This document shows, piece after piece, positions 1-5,512 of a stretch of 8,270 bases of DNA (position 1 is the first letter of the stretch; each line of letters starts with the position of its first letter). Source of the stretch: Ignavibacteria bacterium (GTDB lineage Bacteria > Bacteroidota > Ignavibacteria > Ignavibacteriales > Melioribacteraceae); assembly GCA_027347805.1 (NCBI GenBank), contig DAIEQP010000094.1:1-8270 (forward strand), written 5' to 3'. The translations under genes and the position numbers were made by a program. The notes beneath the pieces were generated by a model, which was not told where the DNA came from, searched no databases, and saw only the letters and a list, made by a program, of their open reading frames with translations.

Positions 1-1440
1 ATCAAAATGCAGGGCAATATTTTTCAGATTAAATTTTGCCGAAGCATCAAAATTTTTACCGGGAACAGAAATCTCCAATTCTGAATTTATTATGCCGTTT
101 GAAATAGTAGTAGGTATAAAATCTGATTTGCCCAAGTTAAAATTAGAAATTGGGACACCTGTTAAACTGGCTGAAAATTTATCGATGGGAGTTTTATTTC
201 TCCGGTCAATTAAACCTGTCAACTTCAATGTTCTCGTATTATTTGCTGTTCCTTCAAGAGAGATTGTTGTTGGGAACCCTGTTACCTTTTGATTTTCAGA
301 TATATTAAAAGCAGAACCAGTTGCCTGTATATTTATTTGAGAAGTATAATTTGTACCACCGGTAATAACAATTTTTTTAATCCAGAATTTTGGATAATAT
401 TTATCAGTCGGAAATTTTATATCCTGCCCTGCCATTCTAGGTGCTTCTTCATAATCGGGCTGCCCTTGGTACTGTTTTATTTCAGTTCTGGCTTTATCAG
501 CCATCATTAAATAATTCTGTGCTCGTTTATACATTTCGGTACCGACAAGCAATTGGGCAATACCGTTTTTATTAATACTTGGAAGCCTCGCCATACTTTT
601 TAGTTTTTCAAAATCACTTTTTACAAAATCATCTACCTGCCCAATTGATGTAACAGTCTGCTGAATACTTGATTTCACAGTCACACTTTTATTATCAACC
701 AAATTCTTAATTTCATCAAATGTTTTTATGGATTTATCAACTGTGATTATAGCTGATGAGATACTCTGAACATCATTAAGCTGATCAGGATTAATTACTT
801 CGATCTGCTTTTTTAGCTCAAGAACTTTTTGTTTTTGAGTCTCGAAATCTGACTTAACAGTTAACCACTGATTATTCAATTCATCAACTCTGCGTTTAAG
901 AGTATCAACATGCTTAAGTGTTTTCATATCAAGTTTTTTGACAAGACTATCAGCGTTGAATCCATTCTTCAGCATATTCACATCAAAAAGCGGAGTATAA
1001 TTGATCATATTCTTAAGTGCATCGTCTGCAAGTTTTGAAAAAGTAAATTTGTCTCCGGCAAGTAGTGCTCTTTTTCTACGATCAGGATCTAAAGAGCCAT
1101 CGCTTTTTCTTTGTGTATCAATTACCAAACCCGAAACAGTTAATTCATCAACAATGTATTTACCTCTTAATAATTGATTAAAATCCATCGCAAAATGAAC
1201 ATCCCCGGTTTCAAAAAGGTTTTTCCACGGATGCTGAGGATTTGCAACCTGAATTTTTGACCATTTTATTCCAAGCGGAGAAAATGTAACTTGTAAATCA
1301 TCAATCTCTACTTTTGCGCCAACAACTTCCTCAGCGGCATATTCAAATCCGCTTTCGATCCACCTATTATGAAAAATCCACACAATAGTAATTATTATAA
1401 TTAAGGGGATAAGTATGACGAGCCAGAAACGTTTCCTCAT
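1..1440 (-). CDS. TIGR03545-family, AsmA-like membrane-anchored protein (partial, C-terminus beyond left edge)
   Basis: The frame is open for 480 codons from ATG (1438-1440) to the window edge with no stop. Residues 1-6 are basic (MRKRFW), followed by a hydrophobic anchor at about 7-23, so the bulk should lie in the periplasm. Residues 40-110 (VGAKVEIDDLQVTFSPLGIKW, then a 'VDELTVSGLVID' strand) have the look of an AsmA-type N-terminus: a beta-rich segment in which each strand pair ends in a short 'L-V-G-L' phrase. Residues about 165-325 are strongly helical and probably coiled coil (VDELNNQWLTVKSDFETQKQ). From about 350 the chain returns to beta-rich repeats (IKKIVITGG, LKLTGLIDRR, GIINSELEISV). 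The gene overlaps the upstream DUF2062-like gene by 4 nt (ATGA) and has a strong GGAGG ribosome site inside it. That adjacency is the known hallmark of the uncharacterised TIGR03545/TIGR03546 pair. The function is unknown. A role in lipid handling between membranes is inference from the AsmA-like look. Confidence 0.8.
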   Translation of the reverse strand, partial: MRKRFWLVILIPLIIIITIVWIFHNRWIESGFEYAAEEVVGAKVEIDDLQVTFSPLGIKWSKIQVANPQHPWKNLFETGDVHFAMDFNQLLRGKYIVDELTVSGLVIDTQRKSDGSLDPDRRKRALLAGDKFTFSKLADDALKNMINYTPLFDVNMLKNGFNADSLVKKLDMKTLKHVDTLKRRVDELNNQWLTVKSDFETQKQKVLELKKQIEVINPDQLNDVQSISSAIITVDKSIKTFDEIKNLVDNKSVTVKSSIQQTVTSIGQVDDFVKSDFEKLKSMARLPSINKNGIAQLLVGTEMYKRAQNYLMMADKARTEIKQYQGQPDYEEAPRMAGQDIKFPTDKYYPKFWIKKIVITGGTNYTSQINIQATGSAFNISENQKVTGFPTTISLEGTANNTRTLKLTGLIDRRNKTPIDKFSASLTGVPISNFNLGKSDFIPTTISNGIINSELEISVPGKNFDASAKFNLKNIALHFD

Positions 1441-1967
1441 CTTATACCTCCTAGACTTTTAACCTTTCTATAATAATTTATGAACTTGCTCTGATCCAAA
1501 ATTTTATAAATCTTCCAGCGCTTAATTTTTTCATGAATATGTTCCCGATACTTAATTACAAACAATTTCATTCCGAAGTAAATTGGCAATAAGAGAATTA
1601 TTGCAACAACAAAACTTCCCATTATAACTGTATTATTAAACCTGGAAAGAGGGGCAACCGGGGCATTATATAAAGTAGTATAAGTTCCTTTCAAAAATTG
1701 CAGCTGGGTTAATAATTGAAAACCCAACCAATGAAATAACGGATCAAAAATGAAAGCGATAATTTTAAAAAGTGTAATTGATACCAGGGCCGCTGAAATA
1801 TTTACATCAAGCATCAGAATAAGTATCCAGATAATTAATCCCTGAAGCGTAAACATTGGAGATAAACCAATGATGGATCCGAGCGCAAAACCTAATGCAA
1901 TCTGTTTTGGCGTCTGTCCTTCGGCAAGAACCTTAATAAAACTTTTAATGAAATTTAACCAGAACAT
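1437..1967 (-). CDS. TIGR03546-family (DUF2062-like) inner-membrane protein
   Basis: A 176-residue protein. After a short amphipathic N-terminus comes the phrase QTPKQIALGFALGSIIGLSP (residues 18-37), the characteristic opening of DUF2062-type proteins, in which a P-x-x-[IL]-A-x-G-x-A-x-G-x-x-x-G-x-x-P pattern enters the membrane. Hydrophobic stretches at about 23-53, 57-75 and 113-138 suggest three or four membrane segments. The C-terminal 40 residues are very basic (KIKRWKIYK, YYRKVK) and probably cytoplasmic. Upstream sequence AGCAGGTACAAAA gives a moderate ribosome site. The stop overlaps the start of the downstream TIGR03545-like gene (ATGA), so the two products are presumably made together and may form a complex. 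The biochemical role of the family is unknown. Assignment to TIGR03546 rests on the DUF2062-like motif plus this gene pairing. Confidence 0.85.
   Translation of the reverse strand: MFWLNFIKSFIKVLAEGQTPKQIALGFALGSIIGLSPMFTLQGLIIWILILMLDVNISAALVSITLFKIIAFIFDPLFHWLGFQLLTQLQFLKGTYTTLYNAPVAPLSRFNNTVIMGSFVVAIILLLPIYFGMKLFVIKYREHIHEKIKRWKIYKILDQSKFINYYRKVKSLGGIR
1447..1451 (-). promoter_or_regulatory. Ribosome binding site of the TIGR03545-like gene
   Basis: The minus strand reads AGGAGGTATAAG directly before the ATG at 1440. The GGAGG core is 6 nt from the start codon and lies within the last codons of the upstream gene. This fixes the start and, with the ATGA overlap, implies coupled translation. 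Confidence 0.8.
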
Positions 1968-1993
1968 TTTTGTACCTGCTTGGTGGGTTTTAG

Positions 1994-2009
1994 ACTATTT
2001 CAAAATAGT
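1994..2009. repeat. Perfect 7-bp inverted repeat over the candidate -10 region
   Basis: ACTATTT-CA-AAATAGT is a perfect palindrome with a 2-nt centre. It overlaps the candidate -10 hexamer and the expected transcription start. It could be a repressor operator. It could also be chance in AT-rich DNA, since it contains only A/T plus one G or C per arm. Confidence 0.35.
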
Positions 2010-2030
2010 GTAATTGAGCTGGAGTTTCAA
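2002..2030 (-). promoter_or_regulatory. Candidate promoter of the TIGR03546/TIGR03545 operon
   Basis: On the minus strand TTGAAA (2025-2030) is followed after exactly 17 nt by TATTTT (2002-2007), a reasonable sigma70-type pair about 35 nt before the ATG at 1967. The -10 lies in an 11-mer (2001-2011) that recurs upstream of the OmpA-like gene. It also sits inside a perfect inverted repeat (1994-2009). It lies downstream of the OmpA-like gene's terminator, so the pair would be transcribed independently. Confidence 0.45.
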
Positions 2031-2060
2031 TAGTATATTATTGTTAGTCACATCGATTAA

Positions 2061-2100
2061 AAATGAAAAGAAGCGGAATCTTTTTAATTAATTCCGCTTC
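2061..2100 (-). terminator. Intrinsic terminator after the OmpA-like lipoprotein gene
   Basis: GAAGCGGAAT (2070-2079) pairs perfectly with ATTCCGCTTC (2091-2100), a 10-bp stem with an 11-nt loop. On the minus strand the stem is followed by a T-rich run (TTTTCATTTTTAA). It begins 19 nt past the stop codon at 2119. The plus-strand side has no comparable T-run, so it acts on minus-strand transcripts. Confidence 0.88.
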
Positions 2101-2118
2101 AATATTTAACTCAAATAA

Positions 2119-2790
2119 TTATTTCAATAATCCTTTTTCGGCAGCTTCTTTTAATTTTTCATTTGCAAACACTGCAATTTCTACTCTTCTGTTTGCCTGT
2201 CTTCCTTCAGGTGTATCATTAGAAGCAACAGGTTCCTGTGGGCCAAGACCTTTGGATGTAAATCTTGAGGCATCAACACCAAGAGCAACAGTATAATCCA
2301 CAACTGACTTTGCTCTTTGTTCAGAAAGTCTCATGTTAAAATCTTCTTTTCCGGTTGCATCTGTATATCCAACAACTAAAATATTGGTATCAGGATATTT
2401 ATTCAGGATTTTAGAGAGTTTTTCAATGTTGGCTTTAGCAGGAGCTTCTAGCTTTGAAGAACTTGTTTGGAATAATATTCCCGAATCAAATGTAATTTTG
2501 ATTCCTTCACCAACTCTTTCAACTTTGGCGCCGGCTATATCATTTTGAATTTCTTCAGCCTGCTTATCCATTTTATGACCGATCAATGCGCCGGCTGTTC
2601 CACCAACTGCAGCGCCAATAATAGCTCCAAGAGTCGTATTTCCTGCAACTTTACCTATCACACCGCCAAGAACACCTCCTGCAGCTGCACCAATTGCACC
2701 TCCTTTTACTGTGTTACTAGCACTGCATCCCGTAAATAGAATTGAAACAATTAATGTAAACAACAACGCTATTCTTGCAATCTTTTTCAT
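2119..2790 (-). CDS. OmpA-family lipoprotein with glycine-zipper domain (YiaD-like)
   Basis: A 223-residue envelope protein. MKKIARIALLFTLIVSILFTG ends in the lipobox LFTGC, so Cys22 should be lipidated and the protein anchored in a membrane, most likely the outer one. Residues about 27-77 form a glycine zipper: repeated GGxxGxxxG phrases such as GGVLGGVIG and GAAVGGTAGALIG, ending in GHKMDKQ. The C-terminal half is an OmpA/MotB peptidoglycan-binding domain. It contains the GYTD-x-TG phrase, a helix NMRLSEQRAKSV, and the closing GRQANRRVEI typical of the family. The known role of such proteins is to tie the outer membrane to peptidoglycan; E. coli YiaD has the same architecture and similar length. 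An in-frame TTG at 2833-2835 would add 15 residues, but GGAGG six bases before the ATG at 2790 and the intact signal peptide decide the start. The gene is single, bounded by terminators on both sides. Confidence 0.93.
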   Translation of the reverse strand: MKKIARIALLFTLIVSILFTGCSASNTVKGGAIGAAAGGVLGGVIGKVAGNTTLGAIIGAAVGGTAGALIGHKMDKQAEEIQNDIAGAKVERVGEGIKITFDSGILFQTSSSKLEAPAKANIEKLSKILNKYPDTNILVVGYTDATGKEDFNMRLSEQRAKSVVDYTVALGVDASRFTSKGLGPQEPVASNDTPEGRQANRRVEIAVFANEKLKEAAEKGLLK

Positions 2791-2796
2791 CTTGTA

Positions 2797-2801
2797 CCTC
2801 C
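2797..2801 (-). promoter_or_regulatory. Ribosome binding site of the OmpA-like lipoprotein gene
   Basis: GGAGG followed by TACAAG and ATG on the minus strand. It selects the start at 2790 over the in-frame TTG farther upstream. Confidence 0.85.
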
Positions 2802-2833
2802 GTAAACATGTTAATTTTAGAAATTTGTTAAAC

Positions 2834-2860
2834 AAAATAGTGTTTGAAAGTTATAGTCAA
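2834..2860 (-). promoter_or_regulatory. Candidate promoter of the OmpA-like lipoprotein gene
   Basis: Minus-strand TTGACT (2855-2860) and TATTTT (2834-2839) are separated by 15 nt, shorter than ideal for sigma70. The -10 region shares the 11-mer ACACTATTTTG with the candidate promoter of the TIGR03546-like gene, at a similar distance (44 nt) from the ATG. The shared 11-mer makes the -10 more credible than the -35. The rest of the gap up to the terminator at 2997 shows nothing else I can support. Confidence 0.4.
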
Positions 2861-2996
2861 ATATTCATCACTTATTAAACATGATAAATTCTTTTTTTGT
2901 TCACTTAAAAATAATGGAGTTTGAATTTATTATGAATAGCAGATCTGCCTAAAAAATTGTGGTGTGAAATTGATCAAGTGTAGCATTTTGTATTAC

Positions 2997-3030
2997 AAAA
3001 AAATAGTCCGACAACAATGTTATCGGACTA
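2997..3030 (-). terminator. Intrinsic terminator after the tandem jelly-roll gene
   Basis: TAGTCCGA (3004-3011) pairs perfectly with TCGGACTA (3023-3030). After one mismatch, an inner AAC/GTT extends the stem around a 3-nt loop. On the minus strand the stem is followed at once by seven T residues (2997-3003). It lies 34 nt past the stop of the jelly-roll gene and insulates the OmpA-like gene from it. Confidence 0.92.
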
Positions 3031-3064
3031 CTTATAGTGCAGGAGGTTTTTAAACTAAATCAAA

Positions 3065-4135
3065 TCAATTATCACCAAAAAGGAAATCCCAAAAATTCCA
3101 TTTCTTATTCCTATTCACCATTCTCTTTTTCTCTCTCCAATATTGCTCATATTTTCCCTGCTCAATCAATCCAACCGGTCCTTCATAAATTCCGCCAATA
3201 TTATAGCCATCGTAAACGCGCACTGCAATTGTGTTTTCTTTGTTCGGTATTAATAATCCTGAAGGAATAAAATACCCTCTGAATTTTTGATATTCGTTAT
3301 GCTTATTAAATTCTTCAGGTACCAAATTCATATTACCTGTAGAGCCAATCAATTTACCATTTACATATACTTCATCAATATCATCAATTTTACCAACTAC
3401 CAGAACTAACTTTTTATTAACAATACTTGCCGGAATCACTTGTTTTAATCTGTACCAGCCAAATCCATCGTAATCTTTGTATCCTTGATAATCCCAGGCA
3501 GAAGGAACCATAATATCATCCCATTTTTCATCATCAAATTGCTGATCCTTCCAATCCACTTCATCACCAATAGCAAACTTCCAGATTCCGGCAAGATTGA
3601 TTGTTAAATCCATTTCATCACGTTTTTCAAAAAATCCTATTTCACCTTCAACAATTCCTGCATCAAGTTCTGAATCATAAACTCTTACTGAAATTACGTT
3701 TGGTTTATCTTTTTCAAAAAACTTTTCCGGAACAGGATATTCTCTCCATGCATACCAAGATGATTGATATTTGGGAGGAAAACTTCCAGAAAAACCAATT
3801 AGATGTCCATTAAGATAAACCTGATCTACATCATCAATTCTTCCAATTCGCAAAATGATGCTTCTTCCATTTAATACGGACGAGTAATTAAATTTCTTCC
3901 TATACCAAGCATAGCCATGATAACCGTGAAACCCCTCATTCTGCCAAGAACCCGGAACCGGCATCGACTCCCAATTTTTATCATCAAATTCCGGTTTCGC
4001 CCATTTCATATCATCACCAATCGAAAATTTCCAATAGCCTCTAAGACTCATCAACTTATCCCAATTCTGTGCACTAGAAACACCCGCACTTAAACAGAAG
4101 AAGCATACTAACATTTTGCAAATTTTGATTTTCAT
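3065..4135 (-). CDS. Secreted protein of two tandem GH2-type sugar-binding (galactose-binding-like) domains
   Basis: A 356-residue protein with a signal peptide (MKIKICKMLVCFFCLSAGVSSA, likely cut after Ala22). Two copies of one domain follow, at about 31-170 and 181-325. Each has L-x-G-x-WKF-x-IGD at its start, then FDD-x-x-W, VP-x-x-W, a WYR strand, the phrase DD[VI]D-x-VY-x-NG with LIG after it, and RVYD near the end. This is the pattern of the N-terminal jelly-roll of glycoside hydrolase family 2, where the D-x-x-x-V-x-[LV]-NG strand is conserved. No GH2 catalytic barrel or other enzyme domain is present, so it is probably a carbohydrate- or envelope-binding protein, not a hydrolase. The last 30 residues are basic and aromatic (EKKRMVNRNKKWNFWDFLF) and unlike the domains. 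A TTG at 4160-4162 could extend the frame by 9 residues; the ATG giving an immediate signal peptide is preferred, though no clear ribosome site precedes it. It lies 95 nt after the HEAT-like gene and has a phased-repeat array in its leader. Confidence 0.8.
   Translation of the reverse strand: MKIKICKMLVCFFCLSAGVSSAQNWDKLMSLRGYWKFSIGDDMKWAKPEFDDKNWESMPVPGSWQNEGFHGYHGYAWYRKKFNYSSVLNGRSIILRIGRIDDVDQVYLNGHLIGFSGSFPPKYQSSWYAWREYPVPEKFFEKDKPNVISVRVYDSELDAGIVEGEIGFFEKRDEMDLTINLAGIWKFAIGDEVDWKDQQFDDEKWDDIMVPSAWDYQGYKDYDGFGWYRLKQVIPASIVNKKLVLVVGKIDDIDEVYVNGKLIGSTGNMNLVPEEFNKHNEYQKFRGYFIPSGLLIPNKENTIAVRVYDGYNIGGIYEGPVGLIEQGKYEQYWREKKRMVNRNKKWNFWDFLFGDN
3161..3595 (-). repeat. Jelly-roll domain copy 2 (within the tandem-domain gene)
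   Basis: Covers residues about 181-325. Landmarks are WKF 185-187, FDD 200-202, VPSAW 210-214, WYR 227-229, DDIDEVYVNG 251-260 and RVYD 306-309. The copies are clearly homologous in protein but well diverged in DNA, so the duplication is not recent. Confidence 0.8.
3626..4045 (-). repeat. Jelly-roll domain copy 1 (within the tandem-domain gene)
   Basis: Covers residues about 31-170. Landmarks are WKF 35-37, FDD 50-52, VPGSW 60-64, WYR 77-79, DDVDQVYLNG 101-110 and RVYD 151-154. Landmarks up to position 114 recur exactly 150 residues later in copy 2; those near the end recur 155 later because copy 2 has a 5-residue insertion. Confidence 0.8.
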
Positions 4136-4187
4136 TTTATCGACACTAAAATCTGTTATCAATTTATCAGTTATTATTTTTTTTTGT

Positions 4188-4223
4188 GTAACATCGCAGT
4201 AACAAATTGTAAAAAATTGTCAC
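4188..4223 (-). promoter_or_regulatory. Phased four-box array upstream of the tandem jelly-roll gene
   Basis: Plus-strand boxes GTAAC (4188), GTAAC (4199), GTAAA (4209) and GTCAC (4219) begin at steps of 11, 10 and 10 bp, about one helical turn each. The array ends 7 nt from the stop of the HEAT-like gene and lies 53-88 nt before the ATG at 4135. A weak promoter can be drawn next to it on the minus strand: GTTACA (4187-4192) and TGATAA (4164-4169) with 17 nt between. Direct repeats at this spacing are typical binding sites of OmpR/PhoB-family regulators. That the regulator at 4823-5503 binds here is inference. Confidence 0.5.
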
Positions 4224-4230
4224 AATAATT

Positions 4231-4665
4231 TTATCTCATCGAATAAGTTTCACTTACTTTTTTGTTGTATTCCAAAATTACTGCTTTATACATGTGTGAA
4301 GCATATTCATCCTGCTCAAACAATGATTCATGATAAACAGCTTTCATCCCTCTTAAATCTTCCAAGCTTAAAAGCGAAACTGCAATTAATGCTTTTATTT
4401 TTGGATTCTCTTCATCTTTCAATTGTGAGATCAAATCGTGAAGAGTTTCAGTCAAACGATATTTTCCCGCAAGATAAATACATGCCTTTCTTGTACCTTC
4501 AGCCTCTGAATGGATACCATCAATTATGCTGAGAATACTGTTCTTTGTAAAAACAGGAGCTTTTTTTTCTTGAGCATGTGTAGTTGAACCAAATACAAAT
4601 GCTGCTAATGCAACAGCTATTATCATAGTTGTCTTAACCGAGTTTGTGAATCTTACTTGCTTCAT
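4231..4665 (-). CDS. Small exported alpha-helical (HEAT-repeat-like) protein
   Basis: A 144-residue protein. An N-terminal basic stretch (MKQVRFTNSVK), a hydrophobic core (TMIIAVALAAFVFG) and THA-Q make a good signal peptide, cut after Ala31. The mature part of about 113 residues is almost wholly helical. It reads as two or three helix pairs in the style of HEAT repeats: STRKACIYLAG-like 'GTRKACIYLAGKYRLTETLHDLI', then 'NPKIKALIAVSLLSLED', then 'ASHMYKAVILEYNKK'. No catalytic motif is visible, and such repeats usually bind proteins. I do not recognise a named family. A GTG at 4768-4770 would lengthen the frame by 35 residues, but the AAGGAGGT site at 4671-4678 and the signal peptide fix the start at 4665. 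The gene follows the response regulator by 157 nt and precedes the jelly-roll gene by 95 nt. With no terminator visible between them, partial co-transcription with the latter is possible. Confidence 0.75.
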   Translation of the reverse strand: MKQVRFTNSVKTTMIIAVALAAFVFGSTTHAQEKKAPVFTKNSILSIIDGIHSEAEGTRKACIYLAGKYRLTETLHDLISQLKDEENPKIKALIAVSLLSLEDLRGMKAVYHESLFEQDEYASHMYKAVILEYNKKVSETYSMR

Positions 4666-4670
4666 AACGT

Positions 4671-4678
4671 ACCTCCTT
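4671..4678 (-). promoter_or_regulatory. Ribosome binding site of the HEAT-like gene
   Basis: The minus strand reads AAGGAGGT, then ACGTT, then ATG. It is a near-perfect Shine-Dalgarno sequence that decides the start at 4665. Confidence 0.88.
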
Positions 4679-4734
4679 GATGTTTGTTCTTCGTGATCTC
4701 TGTATATTAAGTCGATTCCGAGCAGATAGAAGTT

Positions 4735-4770
4735 GTCATCTGAAAGTTTACAATTGTAATAAGTTGTCAC
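4735..4770 (-). promoter_or_regulatory. Phased four-box array upstream of the HEAT-like gene
   Basis: Plus-strand boxes GTCAT (4735), GTTTA (4746), GTAAT (4756) and GTCAC (4766) begin at steps of 11, 10 and 10 bp, the same phasing as the array at 4188-4223. The segment 4751-4771 matches 4204-4224 at 18 of 21 positions. It lies 70-105 nt before the ATG at 4665. A TATACA at 4701-4706 on the minus strand is a possible -10, but no good -35 accompanies it, which would suit an activator-dependent promoter. The box TTGTCAT resembles the CTGTCAT half-site of the E. coli Pho box. Confidence 0.5.
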
Positions 4771-4822
4771 AGCATAACAAAAGTAATGTGACTGAGGATT
4801 TTGTTTAGGATGGAATTTCTAA

Positions 4823-5503
4823 TTATTGTAAAATCAATTTATATCCTATTCCATGAACAGTTAAAATGATTCTTGGATTATTCGGATCAATTTCAATTTT
4901 GTTCCTAAGCTTCACAATAAAATTATCAATCGTTCGAGATGTAGTGTAAATATCCTGCCATACATTTTTTAGCAGATCATCCCTGCTCACTGTTTGGTTT
5001 TTGTGGTCAACGAGGTACTTAAGCAGATCAAATTCTTTGTGAGATAGCTGCACATTATTTCCATTCTCCAAAGCATTATAACTTGCAAAATGAATTTCAA
5101 GTCGGCCAATTTTAACTAATTCATTTTTCAAATCTGTTTTTTCAAATCTTCTTAATATTGCTTTGATTCTAGCCAAAAGTTCACGCAAACTGAAAGGTTT
5201 GGTTACGTAATCGTCTGCACCAAGTTCTAATCCCAAAATTTTATCAATTTCTTCACCCTTTGCGGTAAGCAAAATAATCGGAACCGATATTGAATGCTCT
5301 CTTACTTTTTTGCATATATCAAATCCTGAAAGTTTGGGAAGCATTACATCAAGCAGAACCAGATCATAATTTTTACTAAGAATTTTATTCAGGCCATCTT
5401 CACCGTTATCTGCAACTTCAACCACATAGTTTTCAAACTCAAGGTTATCTTTTAACCCCATTCTCATATTTGGTTCGTCTTCAACAATTAATATTCTTTG
5501 CAT
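4823..5503 (-). CDS. OmpR/PhoB-family response regulator
   Basis: A 226-residue transcription factor of standard length. The receiver domain (about 1-118) has the acidic pocket E8/D9, the phospho-acceptor D52 in LLDVMLP, T80 in ILLTAKG and K102 in VTKPFSLREL, so it should be competent for phosphorylation. The winged-helix DNA-binding domain (about 131-226) shows LSHKEFDLLKYLV, the recognition-helix region SRTIDNFIVKLRNKIE and the closing wing VHGIGYKL, all typical of the OmpR/PhoB subfamily, which binds direct repeats as tandem monomers. The gene begins 9 nt after the kinase stop, and the AAGG that overlaps that stop can serve as its ribosome site, so the two are one operon. The genes immediately downstream carry phased direct repeats in their leaders and are the obvious candidate targets. 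Confidence 0.95.
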   Translation of the reverse strand: MQRILIVEDEPNMRMGLKDNLEFENYVVEVADNGEDGLNKILSKNYDLVLLDVMLPKLSGFDICKKVREHSISVPIILLTAKGEEIDKILGLELGADDYVTKPFSLRELLARIKAILRRFEKTDLKNELVKIGRLEIHFASYNALENGNNVQLSHKEFDLLKYLVDHKNQTVSRDDLLKNVWQDIYTTSRTIDNFIVKLRNKIEIDPNNPRIILTVHGIGYKLILQ

Positions 5504-5512
5504 ACAATTACC

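Noticed and set aside
92..510. Plus-strand open frames at 92-292 and 289-510
   Set aside because: They lie antisense to the continuous 480-codon minus-strand TIGR03545-like frame, have no ribosome site, and their translations show no domain or composition of a real protein.
2063..2739. Plus-strand open frames at 2063-2296, 2333-2548 and 2545-2739
   Set aside because: They are antisense to the OmpA-like lipoprotein gene, and the last is Ser/Cys/Thr-rich, a mirror of the glycine-zipper coding. One begins inside a terminator hairpin.
3037..3270. Plus-strand open frame with an AGGAGGT sequence at 3041-3047
   Set aside because: The AGGAGGT lies after the putative GTG rather than before a start codon. 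The frame is antisense to the jelly-roll gene and follows directly on its terminator.
3161..4045. Recent DNA duplication within the jelly-roll gene
   Set aside because: The repeat is clear in protein, but the coding DNA of matching motifs differs at many positions, so it is an old domain duplication and not an unstable repeat.
4136..4162. TTG start at 4160-4162 for the jelly-roll gene
   Set aside because: It would add nine polar residues ahead of a complete signal peptide and has no ribosome site; the ATG at 4135 is simpler.
3601..4532. Plus-strand open frames at 3601-3813 and 4296-4532
   Set aside because: Antisense shadows of the jelly-roll and HEAT-like genes, without ribosome sites or recognisable protein features.
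4666..4770. GTG start at 4768-4770 for the HEAT-like gene
   Set aside because: It would bury the signal peptide 35 residues inside and make the phased boxes coding; a near-perfect ribosome site precedes the ATG at 4665.
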